Part shown: piece after piece, positions 29,680-38,025 of the stretch
Numbering within the stretch: the stretch's first letter is position 1
Layout: every line of letters starts with the position of its first letter
Assembly (NCBI RefSeq): GCF_009690905.1
Contig: NZ_VOSW01000001.1
Span: 1-64,000 of the forward strand
Length of the DNA stretch: 64,000 nucleotides
Source of the DNA: Paraburkholderia madseniana
Lineage (GTDB): Bacteria; Pseudomonadota; Gammaproteobacteria; Burkholderiales; Burkholderiaceae
Direction of reading: 5' to 3'
Made by a program: the position numbers and the translations under genes
Notes under the pieces: generated by a model
What the model saw: the letters and a program-made list of their open reading frames with translations, nothing else
What the model was told of the DNA's origin: nothing
Databases searched by the model: none

Positions 29680-30690
29680 TCATGCCTTGCCGAACAACGC
29701 CGCCAGCCCCTGCACCGATGCAAAAATCCCCTTCGCATCGTGCCCAACGCCGTCGATCACAAACGTACGATGCTTCGCCGCCCCTTCCGGATGCCTCGAC
29801 GCCATATAGCGCGCGTAAGCCAGTCCGCGCCCCAGTCGATGCTCACCTTGCGTCTGCGCAGCGCATGAACGGTCGAGTGCCGGATGCTGCGGATCGCAAT
29901 CCGCGCCGCCGAGCAGCACAGTGACATCACGACGCACATAGCGCGATTCGAGCGCATCAGCCGAGCCCGCCTCACGGTCACTCGAAGCATAGGCCGGCAA
30001 CTCCTCGAGCCCGTACTTCCAGCGATTGAACGACGGACACGCCGCCGCATCGAACGCCGCGAATGCACCGGACGCGGTCGGCCGCATCGCATCGAAGTAC
30101 ACATACGACGAAGGATTCGCGACCACATAGCGCAGCGCGATTCCGCGCGCGACGAGCGGCGCCTCACCCCGCGTCACCACGGCATAGCGCTGCACCACCT
30201 GACCACCACCCGAATGCCCGGCGATCACCACCTCGGTTAGCGACGCAAACTGCTCGCGCGACGCCAGCGTCTGCAGGATGGCGTCGAGTACATCGAACGA
30301 ACTGAGCGGCGCCGGACCTTCGGCGTTGTCGCCACCCATCCAGCCAGCCCATTCCCAATGCAGCGTGGATGACGGCAACACATGCGCGCTAACGTCGGCA
30401 CTCGCGAGGAATTGCGGCACGATCAGCAGCGTATCGGCTGCATCGCCACCAGCAATTGCGCACGCGCGCTCCGCCAGATGGAAGTACGTGTCCGCGTTGC
30501 GCAGGCGTCCGTGAATCAGAATCACGGCACGCTTGACGTCACACGTCGGCGCAAGCCAGTCGCCGTTCGCGAACACCGGCACGGTGCCGCTGCCCGCAGG
30601 CGTCGCGACACTCAGGTGCCGGCTGGCGACGACAGCGACCGGACGTTCATTCGGTGCGCGTTCGTCATCTGTTATCAAAGGCTGGGTCAT
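29680..30690 (-). CDS. alpha/beta hydrolase without signal peptide (cytoplasmic paralogue)
   Basis: A 336-residue alpha/beta hydrolase. RAVILIHGRLRNADTYF carries the oxyanion region, VVIAGHSGGGQVVQRYA the nucleophile Ser, LLGGADCDPQHPALDRSCAA the probable acid, and VIDGVGHDAKGIF the catalytic His. It is clearly paralogous to the exported hydrolase two genes upstream, sharing IHG.LRNAD.YF, GHSGGGQVVQRYAV and LDRSCAA.AQG. It lacks any export signal, so it should act in the cytoplasm. An MFS permease gene separates the two. An ester or lactone substrate processed on both sides of the membrane is inferred. Confidence 0.85.
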   Translation of the reverse strand: MTQPLITDDERAPNERPVAVVASRHLSVATPAGSGTVPVFANGDWLAPTCDVKRAVILIHGRLRNADTYFHLAERACAIAGGDAADTLLIVPQFLASADVSAHVLPSSTLHWEWAGWMGGDNAEGPAPLSSFDVLDAILQTLASREQFASLTEVVIAGHSGGGQVVQRYAVVTRGEAPLVARGIALRYVVANPSSYVYFDAMRPTASGAFAAFDAAACPSFNRWKYGLEELPAYASSDREAGSADALESRYVRRDVTVLLGGADCDPQHPALDRSCAAQTQGEHRLGRGLAYARYMASRHPEGAAKHRTFVIDGVGHDAKGIFASVQGLAALFGKA

Positions 30691-30733
30691 GCAATAAGCT
30701 CGTGGGTCATCTAATCAGTCTGGCTAGTGGCGG

Positions 30734-32092
30734 TTAACGCGTGACGAACTTCGCCGTTGCGCCGCCCGGCTCACGTCCCGAGCGCGTGAAATACACCATC
30801 GCGAGCGACACGCAACCGGCAAAAATCAGGTAGAACGCCGGCGTCAGACTGCTGCCGGTCAGATGCGTCAGGCCGGTGATGGTGAGCGGCGCCATGCCGC
30901 CGAACAGCGTCACCGCAATGTTGTACGACAGCGCCACGCCCGCCGAACGGCTGCGCACCGGAAACAGCGTCGCGAGCATGCCGGGGTGCGAACCGGACAT
31001 GGCGGCGAGGAACACCGTCGCGACCATCTGCGCGATGAACAGATGCCCCGGCGTGGGATTCGTCACGACGAAGTGATAAAGCGGATATACGCAGACCATC
31101 CACGTGATTACGATCGGATAGAACAGCCGGTACGCGCCGTAACGATCGGCAAGCTTGCCGGACAGCGGAAACAGGAACAGATTCAGCACGCCCGACACAA
31201 ACGCGCCGAGCAGCGCGGTGGACAGCGGCAGATGCAATTGCCGCTCGACATAGACCGACAAATACGAGTGCCACACATAATTGGTCGCCGCGCCGATGAT
31301 GATCACGCCCATCGCGCAAATCGCCGCGTCTCCGTTATCGTGGAAGAACTGGCGCACCGTTGCGCGCGGCGGCTTATCCTTTTGATCGAGCAAGCGCTCG
31401 AACTCCGGCGATTCCGCCACGCGATGCCGGATGTAGAAACCGAACGGCCCCGCCAACGCGCCGAACAGAAACGGCAGGCGCCAGCCCCACGCCACCAGTT
31501 GCTCATGCGTGAGCTGCGTGGTCAGCAGATAGCCGACGCCTGACGAAAGCAGCAACGCGAACGCCTGCGCCGACATATTGAAGCTGCCGTAGAACATCTT
31601 CTTGTGCGGCGGCGCGTACTCGACCAGCATCGCCGATGCCGTCGCGAACTGCCCGCCCACCGAGAGCCCTTGCAACAGCCGCGCGAGCACCACGAGCAAC
31701 GGCGCCGCGATGCCGATGCTGGCATAACCCGGCGTGAGGCCCATCAACAGCGTGCTCGCCGCCATCGAAATGATCAGCAGCGAGAGCGCTTTGCGCCGCC
31801 CCGCCCGGTCCGCGTAAATACCGAACAGAATGCCGCCGATCGGTCGCACGATAAAGCCGACGGCGAACGTGGCGAGCGTCAGCATGATCGACACGAAGCC
31901 ACTGCCGCCGGGAAAGAACACCAGCGCGATGATCTTCGCGAAGTAGCCGTAGATCAGAAAATCGAACCATTCGAGCCCGTTGCCGAGCACCGAGGCAAAG
32001 ATCGCGCGCCGCACCATCGCCGGGCTCAGTCCGTTCGATGCCTCCGTAGCGGACGCCGCATCGTCACGCTGATTCAAGCTCGCCCCGCTCAT
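30734..32092 (-). CDS. MFS transporter, metabolite:H+ symporter (MHS) family
   Basis: A 452-residue, 12-helix permease. FFPGGSGFVSIMLTLATFAVGFIVRPIGGILFGIYADRAGRRKAL holds the conserved cytoplasmic loop 2-3 motif (G.YADR.GRR). LLQGLSVGGQFATASAMLVEYAP and WGWRLPFLFGALAGPFGFYIR are characteristic of the MHS family, whose members take up organic acids such as citrate, 2-oxoglutarate or shikimate with protons. The ATG at 32092 overlaps the stop of the exported hydrolase (ATGA), so the two are translationally coupled. Its substrate is probably the acid released by that hydrolase. Confidence 0.9.
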   Translation of the reverse strand: MSGASLNQRDDAASATEASNGLSPAMVRRAIFASVLGNGLEWFDFLIYGYFAKIIALVFFPGGSGFVSIMLTLATFAVGFIVRPIGGILFGIYADRAGRRKALSLLIISMAASTLLMGLTPGYASIGIAAPLLVVLARLLQGLSVGGQFATASAMLVEYAPPHKKMFYGSFNMSAQAFALLLSSGVGYLLTTQLTHEQLVAWGWRLPFLFGALAGPFGFYIRHRVAESPEFERLLDQKDKPPRATVRQFFHDNGDAAICAMGVIIIGAATNYVWHSYLSVYVERQLHLPLSTALLGAFVSGVLNLFLFPLSGKLADRYGAYRLFYPIVITWMVCVYPLYHFVVTNPTPGHLFIAQMVATVFLAAMSGSHPGMLATLFPVRSRSAGVALSYNIAVTLFGGMAPLTITGLTHLTGSSLTPAFYLIFAGCVSLAMVYFTRSGREPGGATAKFVTR

Positions 32093-33165
32093 TGCTCGCA
32101 TCCTTGGGTGTCGAACATTGCCGACAATGCGCAGACCGACGTCAGCATGCGCGCGCCGTTGTGACCCACACCCGGCACGATATGAAAGCTCTGCTTCAGC
32201 CCTTCCGGGTGACGCGACTGGAGGTACCGGTAATACGCCTCGGCACGCGCGACACGCTGCGGACCTTGCGCTTCGGCGGCACAGCTTCTATCGAGCGCGC
32301 TTTGCTGTGGATCGTCGTCCGCGCCGCCGACCAGGTAGTCAATACGGCGCGAGGCATAAGTCGCTTCGAGTTGTGCGGGCGAGCGGTCGTCGAGGTATGG
32401 CGGCCGATTGTCCATGCCGTATTTCCATTGATTGAAATCGGCGCATTGCGCGGCATCGAACGGCGCTGCTACACCTTGCGTGGTCGGCCGTTGTGCATCG
32501 AAATACGCATACGTCGACGGACTCGCCACCACGTAGCGCACATCGATGCCCTCATTCGTCAGCACGTCGATGTTATGCGCCGCCACCGCGTAACGCTGCA
32601 CGACCTGCCCGCCACCTGAATGCCCCGCGAATACGACGTGCCGCAGATTCGGAAACAGCTTGCGATCCGCAAGGCGCGTGACGATCGCGTCGAGCACCGC
32701 ATACGAACTGATGGGCTGCGGAGCCCGCGCCGCTTCGCCGCCCATCCACGCGTCGCCGGTCCAGCGCAGCAGATCGGCCGGTTCGTGATGCACGCGAACG
32801 TCGAGCGTGGCAAGGAATTGCGGCGCGATCAGAAGCGTGCTGTCGGGATCCGCGTGGGCGGCGTCGCGTGCATTCTGTGCCGTACGGAAGTACACGTCCG
32901 CGTTGCGCAATTTGCCGTGAATCACGATCACCGCGCGCGTTACCTGCGGTTGCGCGACGCTCCAGTCCTTCGACAGGTACAGCGGAAATTCAGCTTGCCC
33001 TTGCGGCGTGTCGATCACGAACCGTGTATCCGAGATCGTCGCCACCGGCTTCAGATGCGACTCGTAGGCATGCACCGCGAATGCCGGTTGCGTGAGCAAT
33101 GCCAGCAAGGCGGTACCCACTGCCGCGCACCCCATCGCCAGACGTCGGGAAAGATTCAATGTCAT
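32089..33165 (-). CDS. exported alpha/beta hydrolase (periplasmic paralogue)
   Basis: A 358-residue hydrolase with a signal peptide (MTLNLSRRLAMGCAAVGTA ... AFA). It shares the catalytic blocks of its cytoplasmic paralogue: AVIVIHGKLRNADVYF, VVFAGHSGGGQVVQRYAV (nucleophile Ser), LVGGADDDPQQSALDRSCAA and VPGVGHNGARML (catalytic His). It is the first gene of the hydrolase-MFS-hydrolase operon and diverges from a LysR-type regulator. The family resembles uncharacterised Burkholderia hydrolases, and esterase activity is likely. The substrate cannot be read from the sequence. Confidence 0.87.
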   Translation of the reverse strand: MTLNLSRRLAMGCAAVGTALLALLTQPAFAVHAYESHLKPVATISDTRFVIDTPQGQAEFPLYLSKDWSVAQPQVTRAVIVIHGKLRNADVYFRTAQNARDAAHADPDSTLLIAPQFLATLDVRVHHEPADLLRWTGDAWMGGEAARAPQPISSYAVLDAIVTRLADRKLFPNLRHVVFAGHSGGGQVVQRYAVAAHNIDVLTNEGIDVRYVVASPSTYAYFDAQRPTTQGVAAPFDAAQCADFNQWKYGMDNRPPYLDDRSPAQLEATYASRRIDYLVGGADDDPQQSALDRSCAAEAQGPQRVARAEAYYRYLQSRHPEGLKQSFHIVPGVGHNGARMLTSVCALSAMFDTQGCEQ

Positions 33166-33241
33166 GCAGCTTGCTCCTGATCACCGTGCACTGTCTTGAA
33201 CGCGGTGCATAGTCAGATCCGTCGTTGGAAAGCTCAAAAAC

Positions 33242-33400
33242 TCAGAACTGGTGGCGGATACCGAGCGTCACGCGGAAGGTCAGTTTGGCATGACTATCAC
33301 TATCGTCTCCAGTCGATTTAGTTTTATGTCGCGGGACGCTCGAGCCTGCTTGCCGTGAGCAACGCGGGCCTCGATCGATGCGATAGACGAGATCGTAGGA
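33242..33400 (-). pseudogene. 3' remnant of a general porin gene
   Basis: The minus strand ends with codons for GDDSDSHAKLTFRVTLGIRHQF and a stop, the typical last beta strand of Burkholderia OmpC-like porins (terminal Phe). Upstream the similarity continues in a different frame (SIEARVAHGKQARASRDIKLNRLE, recalling the penultimate strand and loop), so there is a frameshift near 33300. Nothing of the remaining 300 or so residues is left. It fills the space between the hydrolase operon and its divergent LysR gene. Confidence 0.65.
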
Positions 33401-33432
33401 TTGGGCATGGTAAATGTAAAATACCTGTTTTA

Positions 33433-33465
33433 TGCACCATCCATATTTATACGATATGGCAATGC
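33433..33465. promoter_or_regulatory. candidate LysR operator upstream of the lysR gene
   Basis: CCATAT (33441-33446) and ATATGG (33454-33459) form an inverted repeat in an AT-rich patch, flanked by TGCAC (33433-33437) and TGCAC (33463-33467). It lies 40-70 bases before the LysR start codon. LysR proteins commonly bind such interrupted dyads (T-N11-A core) in divergent promoters. The assignment is by position and symmetry only. Confidence 0.45.
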
Positions 33466-33501
33466 ACAGAACACAAGGCACGACCGAGGAGACAGGACAC
33501 G

Positions 33502-34410
33502 ATGGAGCTTCGCCACTTGCGCTACTTCCTGGCGGTTGCCGAGGAAGGCCAATTCACGCGTGCTGCCGAGCGGCTGGCCATGCAACAGCCGCCCCTCTCG
33601 CAGCAGATTCGAACGCTGGAGGAAGAGATCGGCTTCGAACTATTTGTGCGCATGCCGCGCGGCGTAAGCTTGACGCCCGCGGGGCAGGCCTTTGCGGAAG
33701 ACGCACAACGCTTGCTGCAGGACCTGCAACAGTCGGTGGACAGGGCGCACCGGATTGCGCGCGGCGAGCTCGGCACGATCTCGATCGGCCTCACCAGTTC
33801 GGCGGCGTTCCATCCTTTTACGACGGAGACGATCCGGGCTTTTCGCGCGGTGTGTCCCGAGGTCGCCGTGGAGCTTGCCGAACTCAATGCGGCGGAGATT
33901 ATCGAGCGTTTGGCCGCGGGGCAGATTCAGGCCGCGTTTCTCCGCAAGCCGGTCGATGTGCGCGAGGGCGTGGCGTTCGAGTTGTTGCTCGACGAGCCGA
34001 TGGTGGTGGTATTGCCGGTCGGGCATCCGTTGCTGAAAGGAGCGGGCAAGAAACGGCCGCAGGTGTCGTTGAAGGCATTGGCGCACGAGGACTTCATTCT
34101 GGTGCGCCGGCCGGGCGCACCCGGCATGTATGCGGATATCCTGGCAGCATGCAGACAAGCCGGGTTCGTCCCGCGGATTGCGCGCGAGGTGCCGCGCATG
34201 GTGTCGGGGATCAATCTGGTCGCAGCAGGGTTGGGGGTGACGCTGGTGCCGGCGTCGATGCAACGTTACGACCAGGTTGGCACCGTCTATTGCACATTGA
34301 CGAATCCCGCGAAGTTAAGTGCTCCGCTGCATCTTGCTTACCCTGCGGGACTGCGCAATAGCGCGGCGACCCGCTTTATCGAACTGGTGAAGGAGCGCGT
34401 TTACGGCTAA
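33502..34410 (+). CDS. LysR-family transcriptional regulator
   Basis: A 302-residue LysR regulator. The N-terminal winged helix-turn-helix reads MELRHLRYFLAVAEEGQFTRAAERLAMQQPPLSQQIRTLEEEIG. The effector domain begins at about residue 90 (GTISIGLTSSAAFHPFTTETIRAFRAVCPEVAVELAELNA), in the style of the BenM/CatM branch that senses aromatic or small organic acids. The ATG at 33502 has GAGGAG about ten bases upstream. The longer frame to 33355 crosses the promoter and porin scar and is rejected. Divergent orientation suggests it controls the hydrolase-MFS-hydrolase operon. Confidence 0.92.
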   Translation: MELRHLRYFLAVAEEGQFTRAAERLAMQQPPLSQQIRTLEEEIGFELFVRMPRGVSLTPAGQAFAEDAQRLLQDLQQSVDRAHRIARGELGTISIGLTSSAAFHPFTTETIRAFRAVCPEVAVELAELNAAEIIERLAAGQIQAAFLRKPVDVREGVAFELLLDEPMVVVLPVGHPLLKGAGKKRPQVSLKALAHEDFILVRRPGAPGMYADILAACRQAGFVPRIAREVPRMVSGINLVAAGLGVTLVPASMQRYDQVGTVYCTLTNPAKLSAPLHLAYPAGLRNSAATRFIELVKERVYG

Positions 34411-34471
34411 ATGAGCCGGGCTTTTGCGACAGCGGCACGAAAGCCGCGCTTCACAAAAAATTCCGATTCAA

Positions 34472-34503
34472 TAGCTTGCTAACGAATATTTAGGAAATAC
34501 AAT
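34472..34503 (+). promoter_or_regulatory. promoter and MarR-like operator of the efflux operon
   Basis: TTGCTA (34476-34481), 16 bases, then TACAAT (34498-34503) form a good sigma-70 promoter. The predicted start is within a base or two of the ATG at 34511, so the first cistron would be essentially leaderless. TAGC-TT-GCTA (34472-34481), an inverted repeat of the sort used by MarR-family repressors, overlaps the -35. Confidence 0.6.
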
Positions 34504-34510
34504 AGCGGCC

Positions 34511-34645
34511 ATGTCGAATCTCGATACCTTGCGCCGCACCGTCAGCAGCACCCTGGTCGTCGCTGCCAGAAAATGGCGACGCACGAGCCATGGCGTGCTC
34601 GCGGCCGACGCAGCGGCGCCGCCCAATCCCCGGGATGCCGGGTAA
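34511..34645 (+). pseudogene. MarR-family repressor remnant (44 codons)
   Basis: The frame encodes MSNLDTLRRTVSSTLVVAA followed by RKWRRTSHGVLAADAAAPPNPRDAG and a stop six bases before the FUSC start. The first 33 residues look like helix 1 of MarR regulators found directly upstream of FUSC-type efflux operons in Burkholderia. The helix-turn-helix and dimerisation parts (normally about 150 residues in total) are missing, and the end looks like a natural C-terminal tail. It therefore appears to be an internal deletion. The identification depends on a short stretch and on context. Confidence 0.6.
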
Positions 34646-34651
34646 CGGGTT

Positions 34652-36754
34652 ATGGTCTATCCCTCCGTCCGCGACTGGCTGTTCTCCGTCAAGACGTTTG
34701 CCGCGGCGATGATCGCGCTTTACATCGGTCTCTCGCTCGAATTGCCGCGCCCGTACTGGGCGATGGCCACCGTCTACATCGTGTCGAATCCGTTTGTAGG
34801 CGCGACCCGCTCCAAGGCGCTTTATCGTGCGCTCGGCACCATGCTGGGCGCGTCGGCCGCGGTGCTGCTGGTGCCGCCGTTCGTCGAATCGCCGTATCTG
34901 TTCAGCGTGATCGTCGCGTTGTGGATCGGCACGCTGCTGTATCTGGCGGTGGCCGATCGCACTGCGCGCAGCTACGTCTTCATGCTGGCGGCCTACACCA
35001 TGCCGATCATTGCGCTGCCTTCGGTGACCAATCCAGGCGGCGTGTTCGATCTGGCAATCAGCCGCACCGAGGAGATCCTGCTCGGCATCGTGTGCGCGAG
35101 CATTGTCGGCAGTTCGCTGTTTCCCAGCCGGCTCGCACCCACCATCATCGAGCGGACCGACGCGTGGTTTCGCGACGCTGCGTTCTATGCGACCGAAACG
35201 CTGTCCGGGCGCATTGCGGGCTCGGCGATTTCGGGGGCCCGCCAGCGCATCGCGAGCACGATCAACGGGCTGGAACTGCTGCTGAGCCAGCTTGCCTACG
35301 ACCACACCCGGCCGGACATCCTGGCGCGTGCTCACGAGTTGCGCGGGCGCATGCAGTTGCTGCTGCCGATCATGTCGGCGCTGGCCGATCCGCTGATCGC
35401 CCTCTACAACAGCGGCCGCCAGACATGGCCCGAGGGTCTCGAAACGTTGCTCAACGACGTCATCAAATGGTTCCATGCGCCGCTTCCTGAAGCCAGCGAA
35501 GGCTATCACCCCGACCCGGAAGCCAACGCATTGCGCGAGCGCATCGCCGCGATGCAGCCGCTGCCGGCCGCGCTGGCGACCTGGGACGGCGCGCTGCTTT
35601 CGAACGCGCTGTGGCGCATGAAACAGGTCATCGATATCTGGCAGGACTGCCGCTCGCTGCGCATCATCATCACGCGCGAAGAAGGCTCGTGGCGGCCACG
35701 TTTTCGCAATTGGCGGCTCGGTGGCACCGAGCAGTTTTTCGACCGCGGCATCATGCTGTTTTCGACGGTTTCAGCGGGCGCCGCCGTGATCATCGCGTGC
35801 AGTCTGTGGATCGGCTCAGGCTGGGCGGACGGCGCCAGCGCGGTGACGCTGGCCGCCATCGCGTGCTGCTTCTTCGCCGCGCTCGACGAACCCGCGCCCA
35901 TGGTGTTCAAGTTCTTCGTCGCCACGGCGATCGCCGTGGTGGCCGCCGGTATCTATCTGTTCGCCGTGCTGCCTCACGTGCACGATTTCCCGATGCTGGT
36001 CGTCCTGTTCGCCGGGCCGTTCATCCTTGTGGGCACGCTAATTCCGCGTCCGCAGTTCAGCATGGTGACGGTGCTCGTGGCCGTCAATACGGCCACCTTC
36101 ATCAGCATTCAGGATGCCTACTCGGCCGACTTCCTGATCTTCCTGAACAGCAATCTCGCGGGCCTTGCCGGCTTGCTGTATGCGTATCTGTGGACCCGCG
36201 CGACGCGGCCGTTTGGCGCCGAACTCGCGGCCTCGCGGCTGTTGCGCTCGAGCTGGGCCGACGTGGTGCTGACTGCGTCCACCCGGACGATCGAAGACCC
36301 GCGCAATCTCGCCGCGCGCATGCTCGACCGCCTGATGCAATTGATCCCGCGTCTTGCGGCCACGGACGACCACCGCCATCCGTCGATCGAAAGCTTCCGC
36401 GACCTGCGCATCGCCTTCAACGCGCTCGATCTGCGCCGCCTGACCGGCAAGCTCGGCGGCGAAGCGCCGGCCGCGATCGATCATGTCCTCGACGACGTGC
36501 GCGAATACTTCGAATGGTGCATCGACCAGCGCGCGCGCCAACCGGTGCCCGAGAGCCTGATGTCGTCGATCGATGCAGCCGTGGCGCGCGTCACCGCACA
36601 AGGCCTCGCCAATGCCGGTGCGCCGGGCCCGACCGCGCAAACCTCGGCGCGCAGATTGCGCGAGGCGCTGCACGCGCTGGTCGGCTTGCGTCTTTCGCTG
36701 TTTCCGGCCACGCTAATCACACCCACGCCGCCCGAACCGGAGGCCGCTGCCTGA
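34652..36754 (+). CDS. FUSC-family (AaeB-like) inner-membrane efflux component
   Basis: A 700-residue aromatic acid exporter-type protein. The first membrane domain starts with SVRDWLFSVKTFAAAMIALYIGLSLELPRPYWAMATVYIVSNPFVGATRSKALYRALGTMLGA, the FUSC signature. After a long cytoplasmic stretch (about 170-360), a second membrane domain (IMLFSTVSAGAAVIIACSLWIGSGWADGASAVTLAAIACCFFA) repeats the topology, giving 10-11 membrane segments. Relatives (AaeB, FusC) export p-hydroxybenzoate, fusaric acid and similar aromatic acids using the proton gradient. The downstream DUF1656, membrane-fusion and outer-membrane genes complete the system. Confidence 0.92.
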   Translation: MVYPSVRDWLFSVKTFAAAMIALYIGLSLELPRPYWAMATVYIVSNPFVGATRSKALYRALGTMLGASAAVLLVPPFVESPYLFSVIVALWIGTLLYLAVADRTARSYVFMLAAYTMPIIALPSVTNPGGVFDLAISRTEEILLGIVCASIVGSSLFPSRLAPTIIERTDAWFRDAAFYATETLSGRIAGSAISGARQRIASTINGLELLLSQLAYDHTRPDILARAHELRGRMQLLLPIMSALADPLIALYNSGRQTWPEGLETLLNDVIKWFHAPLPEASEGYHPDPEANALRERIAAMQPLPAALATWDGALLSNALWRMKQVIDIWQDCRSLRIIITREEGSWRPRFRNWRLGGTEQFFDRGIMLFSTVSAGAAVIIACSLWIGSGWADGASAVTLAAIACCFFAALDEPAPMVFKFFVATAIAVVAAGIYLFAVLPHVHDFPMLVVLFAGPFILVGTLIPRPQFSMVTVLVAVNTATFISIQDAYSADFLIFLNSNLAGLAGLLYAYLWTRATRPFGAELAASRLLRSSWADVVLTASTRTIEDPRNLAARMLDRLMQLIPRLAATDDHRHPSIESFRDLRIAFNALDLRRLTGKLGGEAPAAIDHVLDDVREYFEWCIDQRARQPVPESLMSSIDAAVARVTAQGLANAGAPGPTAQTSARRLREALHALVGLRLSLFPATLITPTPPEPEAAA

Positions 36755-36799
36755 TGCGCCCGTCCCGCAACCCAATCCTCTCCCTGGCCCGTTCCCGCG

Positions 36800-37009
36800 A
36801 TGATCGGTGAAATCGATATTTTCGGCGTGTTCGTGCCGGCCGTGCTGGTGCTGATGTTGATCGCCTATCTGATCAACCTGGCCATTCGCACGGTGTTCGA
36901 ACGCGTCGGCTTTTACCGCTTCGTCTGGCATCGCTCCATCTTCGATCTCGGCATCTATGTGCTGGTGCTGGGCCTTGTCGTCGTCGTTTCGCACAGACTA
37001 ATAACGTGA
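36800..37009 (+). CDS. DUF1656 (AaeX-like) small membrane protein
   Basis: A 69-residue protein with two membrane segments (VFVPAVLVLMLIAYLINLAI and SIFDLGIYVLVLGLVVVVS) joined by the conserved RVGFYRFVWHRSIFDLG. It corresponds to the DUF1656/AaeX proteins always found between FUSC and HlyD-type genes in these operons. Its role is unknown, perhaps assembly of the pump. Its stop overlaps the GTG of the next gene. Confidence 0.92.
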   Translation: MIGEIDIFGVFVPAVLVLMLIAYLINLAIRTVFERVGFYRFVWHRSIFDLGIYVLVLGLVVVVSHRLIT

Positions 37010-38025
37010 AAAAAACCTGGTTCTCCGTCGGTCAAATTCTGCTGACCCTGATCGTCGTCGTGGTTGCAGCCTTCGTGCTGTGGAAACTGGTTGCCTATTA
37101 CATGTTCGCGCCGTGGACTCGCGACGGCCACGTGCGCGCCGACGTGATCCAGGTCGCGCCGGATATCTCGGGGCTGATCTCATCGGTCGAGGTGGTGGAC
37201 AACCAGCAGGTCAAACAAGGCCAGGTGCTGTTCGTGATCGATCAGGCCCGCTATGCGCTCGCACTGCGCCAGGCGCAGGCCACCGCGCAGCAACGCCGCG
37301 CTACCCTCGATCAGGCGCGCCGCGAAGACGCGCGCAATCGCCAGCTCGGCAACCTGGTCGCGGCGGAAGTCGCCGAAGAAAGCCGTTCGCGTGTCGAAAC
37401 AGCGGAAGCCGCGCTCGCCGATGCGAACGTGGCAATCGATACCGCCAAACTGAATTTGCAACGCACTACCATCGTGAGTCCGGTCGACGGTTATCTGAAC
37501 GACCGCGCGCCACGTGCCGGCGAATTCGTCTCGGCGGGCCGTGCCGTGCTGGCGGTGGTGGATATGCATTCGTTCCGCGTCGACGGTTACTTTGAAGAGA
37601 CCAAGCTGCGCGGCATCGACATCGGCCAGCGGGTCGACATCCAGGTGATGGGCGAGCCGAACGTGCTGCGCGGCCACGTGCAAAGCATCGTCGCGGGGAT
37701 TGAAGACCGCGACCGCACGCAAGGATCGAACCTGCTGCCGAACGTGAACCCGGCATTCAGCTGGGTGCGGCTCGCGCAACGGATTCCGGTGCGCGTTGCG
37801 CTCGACGAGGTGCCTGCCGACTTCCGCATGATCGCCGGACGCACCGCGACCGTGTCGGTGCGCGATCTGTCGCCGACCGGCAAGCCGCGTCCGGCTGCAG
37901 GCGCTTCGGGTACGGTGGATGCCTCGGCGGCTTCGGCTTCGGCTTCGGCTGCTGTTCCGGCTGCCTCCGCTACTTCTACTGCGCAACCGGCGTCTGCTGC
38001 CGTCATGTCGGGCGCGTCGCAATGA
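37006..38025 (+). CDS. HlyD/AaeA-type periplasmic adaptor (membrane fusion protein)
   Basis: A 339-residue adaptor anchored by one N-terminal membrane helix (ILLTLIVVVVAAFVLWKL). TRDGHVRADVIQVAPDISGLISSVEVVDNQQVKQGQVLFVID is the biotinyl-lipoyl half-motif. An alpha-helical hairpin follows (about 80-150), then TTIVSPVDGYLNDRAPRAGEFVSAG (second lipoyl half). The last 45 residues are an unusual Ala/Ser-rich tail without homology. It starts with GTG overlapping the previous stop (GTGA). It should link the FUSC pump to the outer-membrane factor. Confidence 0.93.
   Translation: MKKTWFSVGQILLTLIVVVVAAFVLWKLVAYYMFAPWTRDGHVRADVIQVAPDISGLISSVEVVDNQQVKQGQVLFVIDQARYALALRQAQATAQQRRATLDQARREDARNRQLGNLVAAEVAEESRSRVETAEAALADANVAIDTAKLNLQRTTIVSPVDGYLNDRAPRAGEFVSAGRAVLAVVDMHSFRVDGYFEETKLRGIDIGQRVDIQVMGEPNVLRGHVQSIVAGIEDRDRTQGSNLLPNVNPAFSWVRLAQRIPVRVALDEVPADFRMIAGRTATVSVRDLSPTGKPRPAAGASGTVDASAASASASAAVPAASATSTAQPASAAVMSGASQ

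Noticed and set aside
36038-36673. 211-codon minus-strand ORF opposite the FUSC gene
   Set aside because: Shadow of a well-defined membrane protein gene; no start signals.
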